Shown: positions 26,237-33,805 of the stretch, in pieces | How positions within the stretch are numbered: the stretch's first letter is position 1 | How the letters are laid out: each line of letters opens with the position of its first letter | Source of the DNA: Dactylosporangium roseum | GTDB lineage: Bacteria; Actinomycetota; Actinomycetes; Mycobacteriales; Micromonosporaceae | DNA length: 64,000 nucleotides | Assembly: GCF_025264685.1 (NCBI RefSeq) | Contig: NZ_CP073721.1 | Coordinates: 4,393,001 to 4,457,000, forward strand | Direction: 5' to 3' | Program-made: the position numbers and the translations under genes | Notes under the pieces: generated by a model | Databases searched by the model: none | Told to the model about the DNA's origin: nothing | What the model saw: only the letters and a program-made list of their open reading frames with translations

Positions 26237-27007
26237 TCACGGCGTCACCAGCTCGCCGAGCGGGTAGGTCGCCTCCATCGTGTCGTGCTGGTACGTGGGG
26301 CCTTCGGCGGTCGGCACGAACCAGCCGGTCGGGCACATGGTGAGGATCTCCACCAGGCTGAACCCGCCGCCGGCGAGCTGTGTCTCGAACGCCCTGCGGA
26401 TCATGCGCTTCGCCTGGAGCACCGAGGCCGCGTTCGACACGGCGCCCCGGGCCACGTATCCGACGCCGCGCAGCCCCGCCACCAGGTCGGCGACCGGGAT
26501 CGGGTAGCCGTGCGCGGCCGGGTCGCGGCCCTCGACGCTGGTCTTCGTGCGCTGGCCCAGGACCGTCGTCGCGGTCTGCTGGCCGCCGGTGTCGCCGAAG
26601 ACGCCGTTGTTGAGCATCACGCAGGTGATGTTCTCGCCGCGGGCGGCCGCGTGCAGCACCTCCTGGAGGCCCTCGTTGGCCATGTCGCCGTCGCCCTGGA
26701 GCGTGAACACCGCGACGCCCGGGCGCACGCGTTTGATGCCGGTGGCGCAGGCCGGCGCGCGGCCGTGCAGGCACTGGAGGACGTCGACGTCCATGATGCG
26801 CACGAAGCTGCCGTAGCAGCCGTGGCCGACGACGCCGATGGTCCGCTGCACGATGTCGAGCTCCTGCAAGACCTCCAGCAGGATCCGCAGGGCGACGGGC
26901 TCACCGCAGCCGGGGCACAGCGAGTGCTCGCCGAGGATGAGGTTGGGCCGGAAGTCGGCGACCTGCCGGGCGTCGCGCAGCGGCGGCTGGCTGGTGTCGA
27001 TGGTCAC
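26237..27007 (-). CDS. 2-oxoacid:ferredoxin oxidoreductase, beta (TPP-binding) subunit (256 aa)
   Basis: The TPP-binding subunit is recognised by HSLCPGCGEPVALR at residue ~30, VGHGCYGSFV, GDGDMANEGLQEVLHAAARG (Mg/TPP binding GDGD) and NNGVFGDTGGQQ. The enzyme converts a 2-oxoacid and CoA to acyl-CoA and CO2 with ferredoxin reduction. The GTG start at 27007 overlaps the alpha-subunit stop (GTGA). Which 2-oxoacid is used (branched-chain, aryl- or other) cannot be told. The operon is C-A-B-gntR-D. Confidence 0.88.
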   Translation of the reverse strand: MTIDTSQPPLRDARQVADFRPNLILGEHSLCPGCGEPVALRILLEVLQELDIVQRTIGVVGHGCYGSFVRIMDVDVLQCLHGRAPACATGIKRVRPGVAVFTLQGDGDMANEGLQEVLHAAARGENITCVMLNNGVFGDTGGQQTATTVLGQRTKTSVEGRDPAAHGYPIPVADLVAGLRGVGYVARGAVSNAASVLQAKRMIRRAFETQLAGGGFSLVEILTMCPTGWFVPTAEGPTYQHDTMEATYPLGELVTP

Positions 27008-28065
27008 GTCGCCTCCAGGATTCGTTGGCGGATCACGGGCGCGTCGAGCAGCGGGCCGTACGACAGGCCGGACTCGGCGATGCTGACACCGCCGATGAAC
27101 CGCACGGCCCGCCGGTCGGCGGCGTGCATGCGGACGTCGTCGAGCATCTGCCCGGCGTTGAGCTCGAAGACCAGGACCCGCTTCGCGGTGCGGGTGGCCT
27201 CCTCCAAGGCGTCGCCGGGGAACGGCCACAGCGTCACCGGCCGGAACCAGCCGATGCGGCGCCCCTCGGCGCGCAGCTCGTCGACGACGTGCTCGACGAA
27301 CTTCGCCGCGGAGCCGAACGCGACGACCACCGTCTCGGCGTCCGCCACGCCGGACTGCTCGTGGCGGGCCTCGAGGCCGGCGATCCGGTCGAACTTCTCG
27401 GCGACCGCCCGCCAGTGGCCGTCGGGGCCGGGGCCCGGGTCGGTGGCCTTGCCCATCGCCCAGGTCCACACCTGCCGGCTGCGGCCGGTGCCGCCGCCGG
27501 TCCCGTCCAGGGCCCAGTCCTTCGGCGGCAGCTCGCCGTGGTCGACCGGGTGGATGTCGACGCCGACGCGGGTCTGCGCGAGGAGCGGGTCACCGTAGAG
27601 CATCACGGGCGCCCGGTGCTTGTCGGCGAGGTGGAACAGCAACTGGGTGTGCTCGACCGCCTCCGGCACGTCCTTCGGCGCGAGCGTGATGGTGCGGTAG
27701 TCGCCCCAGCCGCCGCCACGGGTGGCCTGGAAGTAGTCCTGCTGGTTGCGGGCCAGGTTGAACACGACGAACGGCGTCTCGTTGAGCGCGGCCTCGGCGA
27801 TCGCCTCCTGCATCAGGGCGATGCCCTGGCCGCACGAGCCGGTCGCGGCGCGGGCGCCGGCCGCGGCGGCGCCGAGCGCCATGTTGACGCCCTCGATCTC
27901 GCTCTCCGCGTTGAGGCACACCCCGCCGGCGGCCGGCATGCGCCGCGACATCTCCTCCAGCAGGCCGGTGAACGGCGACATCGGATAGCCGGCGAAGAAC
28001 CGGCAGCCGGCGACGATCGCGGCCTCGGCGATGGCGGCGCTGCCCTCGAGCAGTTCGAGGTTCAT
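27004..28065 (-). CDS. 2-oxoacid:ferredoxin oxidoreductase, alpha subunit (353 aa)
   Basis: Pyruvate/2-oxoisovalerate-type alpha subunit: EAAIVAGCRFFAGYPMSPFTGLLEEM at the N-terminus (usual GYPITPST replaced by GYPMSPFT), NAESEIEGVNMALGAAAAGARAATGSCGQGIALM, and a C-terminal domain with FGSAAKFVEHVVDEL and NAGQMLDDVRMHAADRRAVRFIGG. It pairs with the beta subunit for TPP chemistry. Start and stop overlap both neighbours by 4 nt (ATGA at 28062-28065; GTGA at 27004-27007), a tightly coupled operon. Confidence 0.88.
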   Translation of the reverse strand: MNLELLEGSAAIAEAAIVAGCRFFAGYPMSPFTGLLEEMSRRMPAAGGVCLNAESEIEGVNMALGAAAAGARAATGSCGQGIALMQEAIAEAALNETPFVVFNLARNQQDYFQATRGGGWGDYRTITLAPKDVPEAVEHTQLLFHLADKHRAPVMLYGDPLLAQTRVGVDIHPVDHGELPPKDWALDGTGGGTGRSRQVWTWAMGKATDPGPGPDGHWRAVAEKFDRIAGLEARHEQSGVADAETVVVAFGSAAKFVEHVVDELRAEGRRIGWFRPVTLWPFPGDALEEATRTAKRVLVFELNAGQMLDDVRMHAADRRAVRFIGGVSIAESGLSYGPLLDAPVIRQRILEAT

Positions 28066-28697
28066 CGGGCGGCCTCCGTGACGGCGGCGGCGCCGGCCCG
28101 CAGCGCGCGGACGTTCGCCTCGGCGTGCTGGCGGCGGTACGGCGGGAGCAACTCGGTCATCGCGTCCTCCAGCGACTGCGGCGCGACGGTCCGCGTGCCG
28201 GCGTTGTAGGCGCCCAGCAGGACGAACCCGGCGGCGTTCGGCGCCTGGGCCTCCTTCGCGGCACGCATGGCGTCGACGGTGACGATCCGCAGGTCATCGC
28301 GGAAGGCGCCGGGATCGACGAGGGGCACGTTGACCACGACGAGCGCTCCGGGCCGCAGCCGCTCCTCGACGTGCTCGGCGAACCGGTGGTGGGCGAAGAT
28401 CGCGGATCCGGCGGACGGCAGGATCGGCAGGGCCCGCAGCGGCCGGTCCCCGACGACGACGGTGGCCTTCGACGGCCCGCCGCGCATCTCGCCGCCGTAG
28501 TCCGCGGCGAGCATCGCATATCGACCCTCCCGGGTGGCGGCGAGCGCCAGGGTCTTGGCGAGCAGTTGGATGCCCTGCCCGCCGATCCCGGTGACCATCA
28601 GCTCCCGTTCACCGGCGGCCGGGCCCGGCCGCTGACGGTCTTGCGGTGCGGACCCGCTGCCCGGGCGGGCGTCCCGCACGGTGGGCTCGTCCTCCAT
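28062..28697 (-). CDS. 2-oxoacid:ferredoxin oxidoreductase, gamma subunit (211 aa)
   Basis: The gamma domain signature VTGIGGQGIQLLAKTLALAA at about residue 35 and YGGEMRGGPSKATVV follow a charged, Pro-rich N-terminal extension of ~30 residues. First gene of the operon; GGGAGG lies 5 nt before ATG 28697. The gene faces the alcohol dehydrogenase across an 82-bp promoter region that contains a 12-bp palindrome. Confidence 0.86.
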   Translation of the reverse strand: MEDEPTVRDARPGSGSAPQDRQRPGPAAGERELMVTGIGGQGIQLLAKTLALAATREGRYAMLAADYGGEMRGGPSKATVVVGDRPLRALPILPSAGSAIFAHHRFAEHVEERLRPGALVVVNVPLVDPGAFRDDLRIVTVDAMRAAKEAQAPNAAGFVLLGAYNAGTRTVAPQSLEDAMTELLPPYRRQHAEANVRALRAGAAAVTEAAR

Positions 28698-28779
28698 GCG
28701 GCCTCCCTTGACGTGGTTTGAATATTCAATACAAAATCTGATTCCACCGTCAAGAGAGCGACCGAGGGGAGATCGCGGG
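28698..28779. promoter_or_regulatory. Divergent promoter with GntR-type palindrome TTGAATATTCAA
   Basis: The 82-bp space between the oxidoreductase operon (minus) and the dehydrogenase/ligase pair (plus) is clearly AT-richer than its surroundings and contains the perfect 12-bp palindrome TTGAATATTCAA at 28718-28729. FCD-type GntR proteins bind short palindromes of this kind. The GntR gene in the left operon is the obvious candidate ligand. Confidence 0.55.
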
Positions 28780-29916
28780 ATGCGGGCGCTCGTCATGCGT
28801 GGCTTCGGCGACCTGGCCGTCGAGGAGGTGCCCGACCCCGTGCCGGGGCCGGGCGAAGTGGTGATCGACGTGGCCTGCGTGCAGCCGAGCGTCACCGAGT
28901 GCATGCTCATCGCGGGTGCGCCGGTCGCCATGCACACGGTGCTCGCCGCCCGCCTCGCCGAGGGCCCGACCCGGTTCGGCGGCCACGAGTTCGCGGGCGT
29001 GATCCGCGACGTCGGCCCGCCCGGTGAGGGCCACGCCCCGCCGGGCGGCGGGCCGCGGCCCGGGGACCGGGTCACCGCCGTCGAGACGGCGGCGTGCGGC
29101 CGGTGCGCCGCGTGCCGGCGGGACCGGCCCGACGCCTGCCCCCGGCCCCAGGTGCTCGGGTTCAGCACGCCCGGGGCGTTCGCCGAGCGGGTGGTCGTGC
29201 CCGCGAAGACCGTCGTCACCGTGCCGGACGGGGTCAGCGCCTCGGAGGCGGCCGCCGTGCAGCCGCTCGCCGGGGCCGTCCACGGGCACGCGCTCGCCGG
29301 CGTGCGGCCGGGTGAGACCGTCCTGGTCCTCGGCGCCGGTGTCATGGGCCTCCTGCACACGCAGGTCGCCCGGCGCGGCGGGGCCGGGCTCGTCGTCGTG
29401 ACCGGGCGGAGCGCCGCGAAGCGCGACCTCGCCCGGCGGGCCGGGGCCGACCTGGTGCTCGACGCCGCCGACGACGTCGAGGCCGCCGTCCGCGACGCCA
29501 CCGACGGCATCGGCGCCGACGTGGTCTTCGAGACCGCCGGCGGCGCGCCGGACGCCGGCCTGGCCGGGACGTCCACCCTCGACCTCGCCGCCCGCTGCGT
29601 CCGCCGGGGCGGGCGCATCGTCATGGTGGCGGTCCTGCCCGAGCACGCGCCCGCCCCGCTCGGCCTCCTCCGGGAGCGCTCGGCCGCGCTGCTGCATCCG
29701 CGGTCCGGCGCGGGCGGCTACGCACCGGGCAGCGGCGCCTTCGAGCACGCGCTGCGGCTCGTGCGCCGCGGTGATGTCGACGTCGCCGGGCTGGTCACGC
29801 ACCGGCTCGGCGGGATCGACGCGCTGCCGAAGGCGCTGGAGATCACGCGGGACAAGGCGGCGCACGGCGCGCTCGGCCCCGCCCAGGTGGACCTGTTCGA
29901 CTGGGAGCACCAATGA
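28780..29916 (+). CDS. Zinc-type medium-chain alcohol dehydrogenase (378 aa)
   Basis: MDR-family NAD(P)-dependent dehydrogenase. Visible: catalytic-zinc GGHEFAGVI, structural-zinc Cys cluster CGRCAACRRDRPDAC, the nucleotide-binding VLGAGVMGLLHTQVARRGGAGLVVV and VFETAGGAPDAG. An insert of about 10 Pro/Gly-rich residues after GHEFAGVIRDV is unusual. It probably interconverts an alcohol and aldehyde/ketone whose acid is activated by the ligase encoded next, with which it overlaps by 4 nt (ATGA). First gene of the right-hand arm of the GntR-type divergent promoter. Confidence 0.85.
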   Translation: MRALVMRGFGDLAVEEVPDPVPGPGEVVIDVACVQPSVTECMLIAGAPVAMHTVLAARLAEGPTRFGGHEFAGVIRDVGPPGEGHAPPGGGPRPGDRVTAVETAACGRCAACRRDRPDACPRPQVLGFSTPGAFAERVVVPAKTVVTVPDGVSASEAAAVQPLAGAVHGHALAGVRPGETVLVLGAGVMGLLHTQVARRGGAGLVVVTGRSAAKRDLARRAGADLVLDAADDVEAAVRDATDGIGADVVFETAGGAPDAGLAGTSTLDLAARCVRRGGRIVMVAVLPEHAPAPLGLLRERSAALLHPRSGAGGYAPGSGAFEHALRLVRRGDVDVAGLVTHRLGGIDALPKALEITRDKAAHGALGPAQVDLFDWEHQ

Positions 29917-31370
29917 GCCTGTTGATCGGCGACATCGTGACCCTGGCGGCGTTGACCGCACCCCACGGGCTCGCGGCGACCCTCGGCACCGAGCAGATGA
30001 CGTTCCACGAGCTGGACGAGGCCGCGGACCGCACCGCCAACGCGCTCATCGGGCTCGGCGTCGGCGCCGGGGACACCGTCCTGTGGTGTGCCACCCCGAC
30101 GCTGCGGGCGCTGGACGTGTTCGTGGCGTGCGCGCGGGTCGGCGCGGTGTTCGCGCCGGTGAACCCGGGACTGCCGATGGCGGAGCGGGACCGCGTGCGG
30201 TCCTACGTGGACCCCGGGCTGGTGGTGTCCGACGCGGACTTCACCGAGCCGTGCCTGCGCCCGGCGGACCTCGCGGGCGGCGCGCCGGGCTTCGCGCGGC
30301 GGGCGCTGGACGACGGTGATCCGCACATCCTGTACCTCACCAGCGGCAGCACCGGCCGGCCGAAGGGCGCGCTGGTGAGCCACCGGGCAAGCTGGCTGCG
30401 GGCAGCACCGGGCGGCGGCACGTTCACCACGGGCCTGCGCGGGCACGGCGGCGTGGTGTGCACGTTCCCGCTGTACCACTACGGCGGCTGGCACTACGTG
30501 ATGGAGGCCTGGCAGCATCGGGCCGCCGTGCACCTGGTCCGCCGGGCCGACGCCGCCGACATGATCGACGTCGTCCAGCGGCGCCGCCCGTCGGCGCTGT
30601 ACTGCATCCCGGCGGTCTGGGAGCGCCTGCTGGACCGCGAGCACCGCCACGCCGACCTGCGGTCGCTGCTGCACGCCGACACCGGCACGTCGAGCGTCGC
30701 CCCCGACCTGGTGGAGCGGATCAAGGCCCGGCTGCCCGGGACGACGACCACGATCCTCTACGGTTCCACGGAGGCCGGCCGCATGGCGGCCCTGCACGAC
30801 TGGGACCTGGCCCGAAAGCCCGGCAGCGTCGGCCGCGCCGCGCCGCCCAACGCGCTGTGGGTCGCCGAGGACGGCGAGGTCTGCGTGCGCGGCCCGGCGG
30901 TCATGTCGGGCTATCTCGGGGCGGCGCCCCTGGCGGGCGAGTACCGCTCCGGCGACCTCGGCCAACTGGACGACGAGGGATACCTGTACCTGACGGGCCG
31001 CACGCGTGAGGTGATCCGCACCGGCGGGGAGTCGGTGGGCCCGGCCGAGGTCGAGCACGCGCTGCGCGACCTGCCGGGCGTGCTCGACGTGGCGGTCGTC
31101 GGGGTGCCGGATCCGGGGTGGGGCGAGGTGGTGTGCGCCGTTCTCGTGCTGCCGGACGGCTCGCCGGTCCCGTCGGTGGCGGAGGTACGGTCGCATGTGG
31201 CCGGCCGGCTGGCGTCGTTCCAGGTGCCGCGGCTGGTGACGACGGCGGGGTCGATCCCGCGCACCCCGGCCACCGGCCAGATCCAGCGCACGCGCCTGCG
31301 CGAGGAGGTGCTGGCGGCCTTCGCGGACCCGGCGCCGAAGGAGGCCGCCGGTCGCGGTCGACCCTCGTAG
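29913..31370 (+). CDS. ANL-superfamily acyl-CoA ligase lacking the A10 lysine (485 aa)
   Basis: Adenylate-forming ligase: A3 loop YLTSGSTGRPKG near residue 147, A5 ILYGSTEAGRM, A7 YRSGDLGQLDDEGYLYLTGR, A8 hinge EVIRTGGESVGPAEVE. The C-terminal A10 motif reads TPATGQIQRTRL; the Lys that normally contacts the adenylate (TGKxxR) is Gln. In ANL enzymes that Lys is needed for adenylation but not for thioester formation, so the enzyme may be impaired or specialised. Translationally coupled to the dehydrogenase. Members activate fatty or aryl acids to CoA thioesters. Confidence 0.85.
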   Translation: MSLLIGDIVTLAALTAPHGLAATLGTEQMTFHELDEAADRTANALIGLGVGAGDTVLWCATPTLRALDVFVACARVGAVFAPVNPGLPMAERDRVRSYVDPGLVVSDADFTEPCLRPADLAGGAPGFARRALDDGDPHILYLTSGSTGRPKGALVSHRASWLRAAPGGGTFTTGLRGHGGVVCTFPLYHYGGWHYVMEAWQHRAAVHLVRRADAADMIDVVQRRRPSALYCIPAVWERLLDREHRHADLRSLLHADTGTSSVAPDLVERIKARLPGTTTTILYGSTEAGRMAALHDWDLARKPGSVGRAAPPNALWVAEDGEVCVRGPAVMSGYLGAAPLAGEYRSGDLGQLDDEGYLYLTGRTREVIRTGGESVGPAEVEHALRDLPGVLDVAVVGVPDPGWGEVVCAVLVLPDGSPVPSVAEVRSHVAGRLASFQVPRLVTTAGSIPRTPATGQIQRTRLREEVLAAFADPAPKEAAGRGRPS

Positions 31371-31497
31371 GGCGGGGCGACGGCCCCGGCCCCAGCGGGC
31401 GCGACCCTGGCCCCGGTGCTGCGGGCCGTCGGCGACCAGGGCGCCGCCCGGGACGCCCGGCCTGCCGGTCCCGTGGGGCGGCACGGCGGCAGCCGGG

Positions 31498-33099
31498 TCA
31501 GCGCAGGAGCTTGCGGAGCTCCGCCTTGGCGATCTTCCCGCCCGACCCGCGGGGCAGGTCGGCGACGAACTCCAGGCGCTCCGGCCAGTTCTCCCGCGAG
31601 ACGCCGCGGGCGTCGAGGTGGGAGCGCAGCTCGTCCAGGGTCAGTGCGGCGCCGTCGCGGAGGACCACGAACGCGCACACGCGCTCACCGAACGTCGGGT
31701 CCGGCACGGCCACCGCCGCCACCATCGCCACCGACGGGTGCGAACCCACCTGGTCCTCCACCGCGGCGGCGCTGATGTTCTTGCCGCCGCGGATGATGAA
31801 GTCCGACTTGCGGTCGACGACCCGCAGGTAGCCGGCGGCGTCGATCGTGCAGATGTCGCCGGTGAGCATCCGGCCGTCGGGGGTGAACAGGGCCTCGTTC
31901 GCGGCCGGGTCGGCGAAGTAGCCGAGGCACGTCGCGGGGCCGGCACACGCCGCCTGCCCGGGGCCGCCGGCCGCGGTCACGTCGGTGCCGTCCTCGGCGA
32001 ACAGCCGCACCTCCATCGCGTCGATGACCCGACCGGCGGTGCGCAGCCGCTGGTCCTCGGTGTCGCGGACCGAGGTGCGCGACAGCGCGCCGGTCTCGTT
32101 GGAGCCGAAGAACTGCAGCACCTTCGCGCCGGTGCGCCGCTCGAACTCGCTGGCCCGCTCGAACGGCACCGCCTCGCCGCCGGTGAACATGCACCGCAGC
32201 GACGACAGGTCCACCTCGGTGACCAGCGGCGAGTTCAGCATCATGATGAACTGGGTGCTGACGCAGCACACGACGGTGACCCGCTCGCGTTCGATGAGCC
32301 GCAGCGCCTCGTCGGCGGTGAAGCGGGGCATCACCACGGTCGGCGCGCCGAGGATCGTCGGGGTGAAGTTGGCCGTCCACTGCGCGAAGCCGTAGGGCGC
32401 CGGGATCAGCGTCAGGAAGACGTCGTCGGCGCGCAGGTCGCCGCAGTCGACGGCGAGCCGGTGGTAGTAGAACCAGCGGTTCTGGTTGTGCACGACGCAC
32501 TTCGGCATGCCGGTGGTGCCCGACGTCGAGTTCAGCAGGTGGATCTCGCCGAGGCCGAGCTCGGCGCGGCCGGGCACCGGCTCGGACGCCGACCCGAACG
32601 GCTCCGTGAGCACCAGGTGGGTGGTGATGCCGAGGCCCTCGACGATGGCCTCGACCGGTTCGCCGCGGTGGTCGGCGAGGCTCACGAGCGCGGTCGCGCC
32701 GCCGACGGTGAGCAGGTGGCGCACCTCGACCCGGCCGGCGCGCGGCCCGATCGCGACGACGACCACGCCCGCCTTCATCGCCGCGAGATAGACGACGTGG
32801 ACCGCGACGCCGTCGGGCAGCAGGACGCCGACGCGGGCGCCGCGCGGCAGGCCGGCGTCGGCGAGCCGGTGCGCGAACCAGGTCGACCAGTCATCGAACT
32901 CCGCCCAGGTCATGCGGTCTCCGGCGGCCACGAACGCGATCCCGTCGGGCTGCGTGGCCGCGTGCCGGCGCACGACGTCGGGGAGCGTCTCGGTGCCCCA
33001 CCGGCCGACCTCGCCGAGCCGGTCGGCGACGTACCGCTCGTGGACGCTGCCGGCCTGCGGGGCCGTGCCGGGCGGAAAGAAGGCTGCCAGGTCGAGCAC
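31498..33099 (-). CDS. ANL-superfamily acyl-CoA ligase (533 aa)
   Basis: Full-length ligase: NSTSGTTGMPKCVVHNQ (A3), LQFFGSNETGALS (A5), MLTGDICTIDAAGYLRVVDRKSDFIIRGGKNIS (A7-A8) and A10 GSGGKIAKAELR with the catalytic Lys present. It is a close paralogue of the ligase at 33780-35318 (shared IPAPYGF, QFIMxLN and VGSHPSVA motifs). GTG 33099 is preferred because AAAGGTGG lies 5 nt upstream and because starts further upstream would place codons inside the operator at 33127-33144. Its promoter is one of the KstR2-type set, shared divergently with the thioesterase. Confidence 0.87.
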   Translation of the reverse strand: MLDLAAFFPPGTAPQAGSVHERYVADRLGEVGRWGTETLPDVVRRHAATQPDGIAFVAAGDRMTWAEFDDWSTWFAHRLADAGLPRGARVGVLLPDGVAVHVVYLAAMKAGVVVVAIGPRAGRVEVRHLLTVGGATALVSLADHRGEPVEAIVEGLGITTHLVLTEPFGSASEPVPGRAELGLGEIHLLNSTSGTTGMPKCVVHNQNRWFYYHRLAVDCGDLRADDVFLTLIPAPYGFAQWTANFTPTILGAPTVVMPRFTADEALRLIERERVTVVCCVSTQFIMMLNSPLVTEVDLSSLRCMFTGGEAVPFERASEFERRTGAKVLQFFGSNETGALSRTSVRDTEDQRLRTAGRVIDAMEVRLFAEDGTDVTAAGGPGQAACAGPATCLGYFADPAANEALFTPDGRMLTGDICTIDAAGYLRVVDRKSDFIIRGGKNISAAAVEDQVGSHPSVAMVAAVAVPDPTFGERVCAFVVLRDGAALTLDELRSHLDARGVSRENWPERLEFVADLPRGSGGKIAKAELRKLLR

Positions 33100-33119
33100 G
33101 AGACCACCTTTCGGCCGGA

Positions 33120-33153
33120 GATCTACCAACCAAGCGCTTGGTTGTGTCATTCT
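33120..33153. promoter_or_regulatory. KstR2-type operator O1 (ligase / thioesterase divergent promoter)
   Basis: The 18-bp perfect palindrome CAACCAAGCGCTTGGTTG spans 33127-33144. On the minus side it is followed after 3-4 nt by TAGATC (33120-33125), a possible -10 for the ligase; on the plus side by CATTCT (33148-33153), a possible -10 for the thioesterase. This matches the known KstR2 consensus AnCAAGnnCTTGnT. A regulator bound here would block both promoters. Confidence 0.75.
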
Positions 33154-33193
33154 GTTCCCGGCCGTTCGATGGTGTCAAGGCGGGAGCGGAGCC

Positions 33194-33805
33194 GTGGACG
33201 ACGTGTGGAAGGCGCCGATCGGCGCCGAGGTGGCAGTGGCGGTACCGACCGAGGGCGCCCACGTGGAGCAGGTGACCTGGCACGGCGACGACGACGCCCG
33301 CGGGGACCTGACGGTCGTCGTCGCGCGGCGCACCGCTGACGTGGTCACCCTGCGGCTGCGGCGGGGCGAGCGGCTGGTCGCCGACATCCGGCTGCGCCGC
33401 GGCGAGGCCCGGACCGGCCGGCCGCACGGCCTGCTGCGCGCCGATGTCGGCCCCGGCGCGACCTGCGAAAGGCTGTTCCCGGTCACCGCCGAGGCCACCA
33501 CGGACCACGTGTCGGGCGCCGAGCCGGTGCTGAGCACGCCGTCGCTCATCGCCTTCATGGAGGACACCGCCGCCGACGTGCTGCGCCCGCACTTCGGACC
33601 CGCCACGGAGTCGCTGGGCACCTGGATCGGCATCCGGCACACCGGCCCCGCCCGGGTGGGGCAGGAGGTGGCGGTGACCGCCGTGCTCGCCGACGTGCGC
33701 GGCCGGCGGTACCTCTTCGACGTCGAGGCCACCGTGGACGGGCGCCCGGTCGGCGACGGCCAGGTGGCGCAGACGCTGATCAGCCTTCCGGGACGCTCGG
33801 CGTAG
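33194..33805 (+). CDS. FlK-like hotdog acyl-CoA thioesterase with extra N-terminal domain (203 aa)
   Basis: The C-terminal ~115 residues look like fluoroacetyl-CoA thioesterase (FlK): LSTPSLIAFMEDTAADVL carries the Thr and Glu, and GTWIGIRHTGPARVGQEV the His of the FlK triad. The first ~85 residues are an unassigned beta-rich domain (VEQVTWHGDDDARGDLTVVV). Such enzymes hydrolyse short or unusual acyl-CoAs and can relieve CoA sequestration. A GTG start at 33194 behind GGGAGCGGAGCC is inferred. It is divergent from the ligase at 31498-33099 and its last 26 nt overlap the end of the convergent ligase gene at 33780. Confidence 0.72.
   Translation: MDDVWKAPIGAEVAVAVPTEGAHVEQVTWHGDDDARGDLTVVVARRTADVVTLRLRRGERLVADIRLRRGEARTGRPHGLLRADVGPGATCERLFPVTAEATTDHVSGAEPVLSTPSLIAFMEDTAADVLRPHFGPATESLGTWIGIRHTGPARVGQEVAVTAVLADVRGRRYLFDVEATVDGRPVGDGQVAQTLISLPGRSA

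Noticed and set aside
33100..33150. Upstream ATG (33150) as start of the ligase at 31498
   Set aside because: It would place coding sequence through the 18-bp operator and the -10, and it has no ribosome site; GTG 33099 has one.
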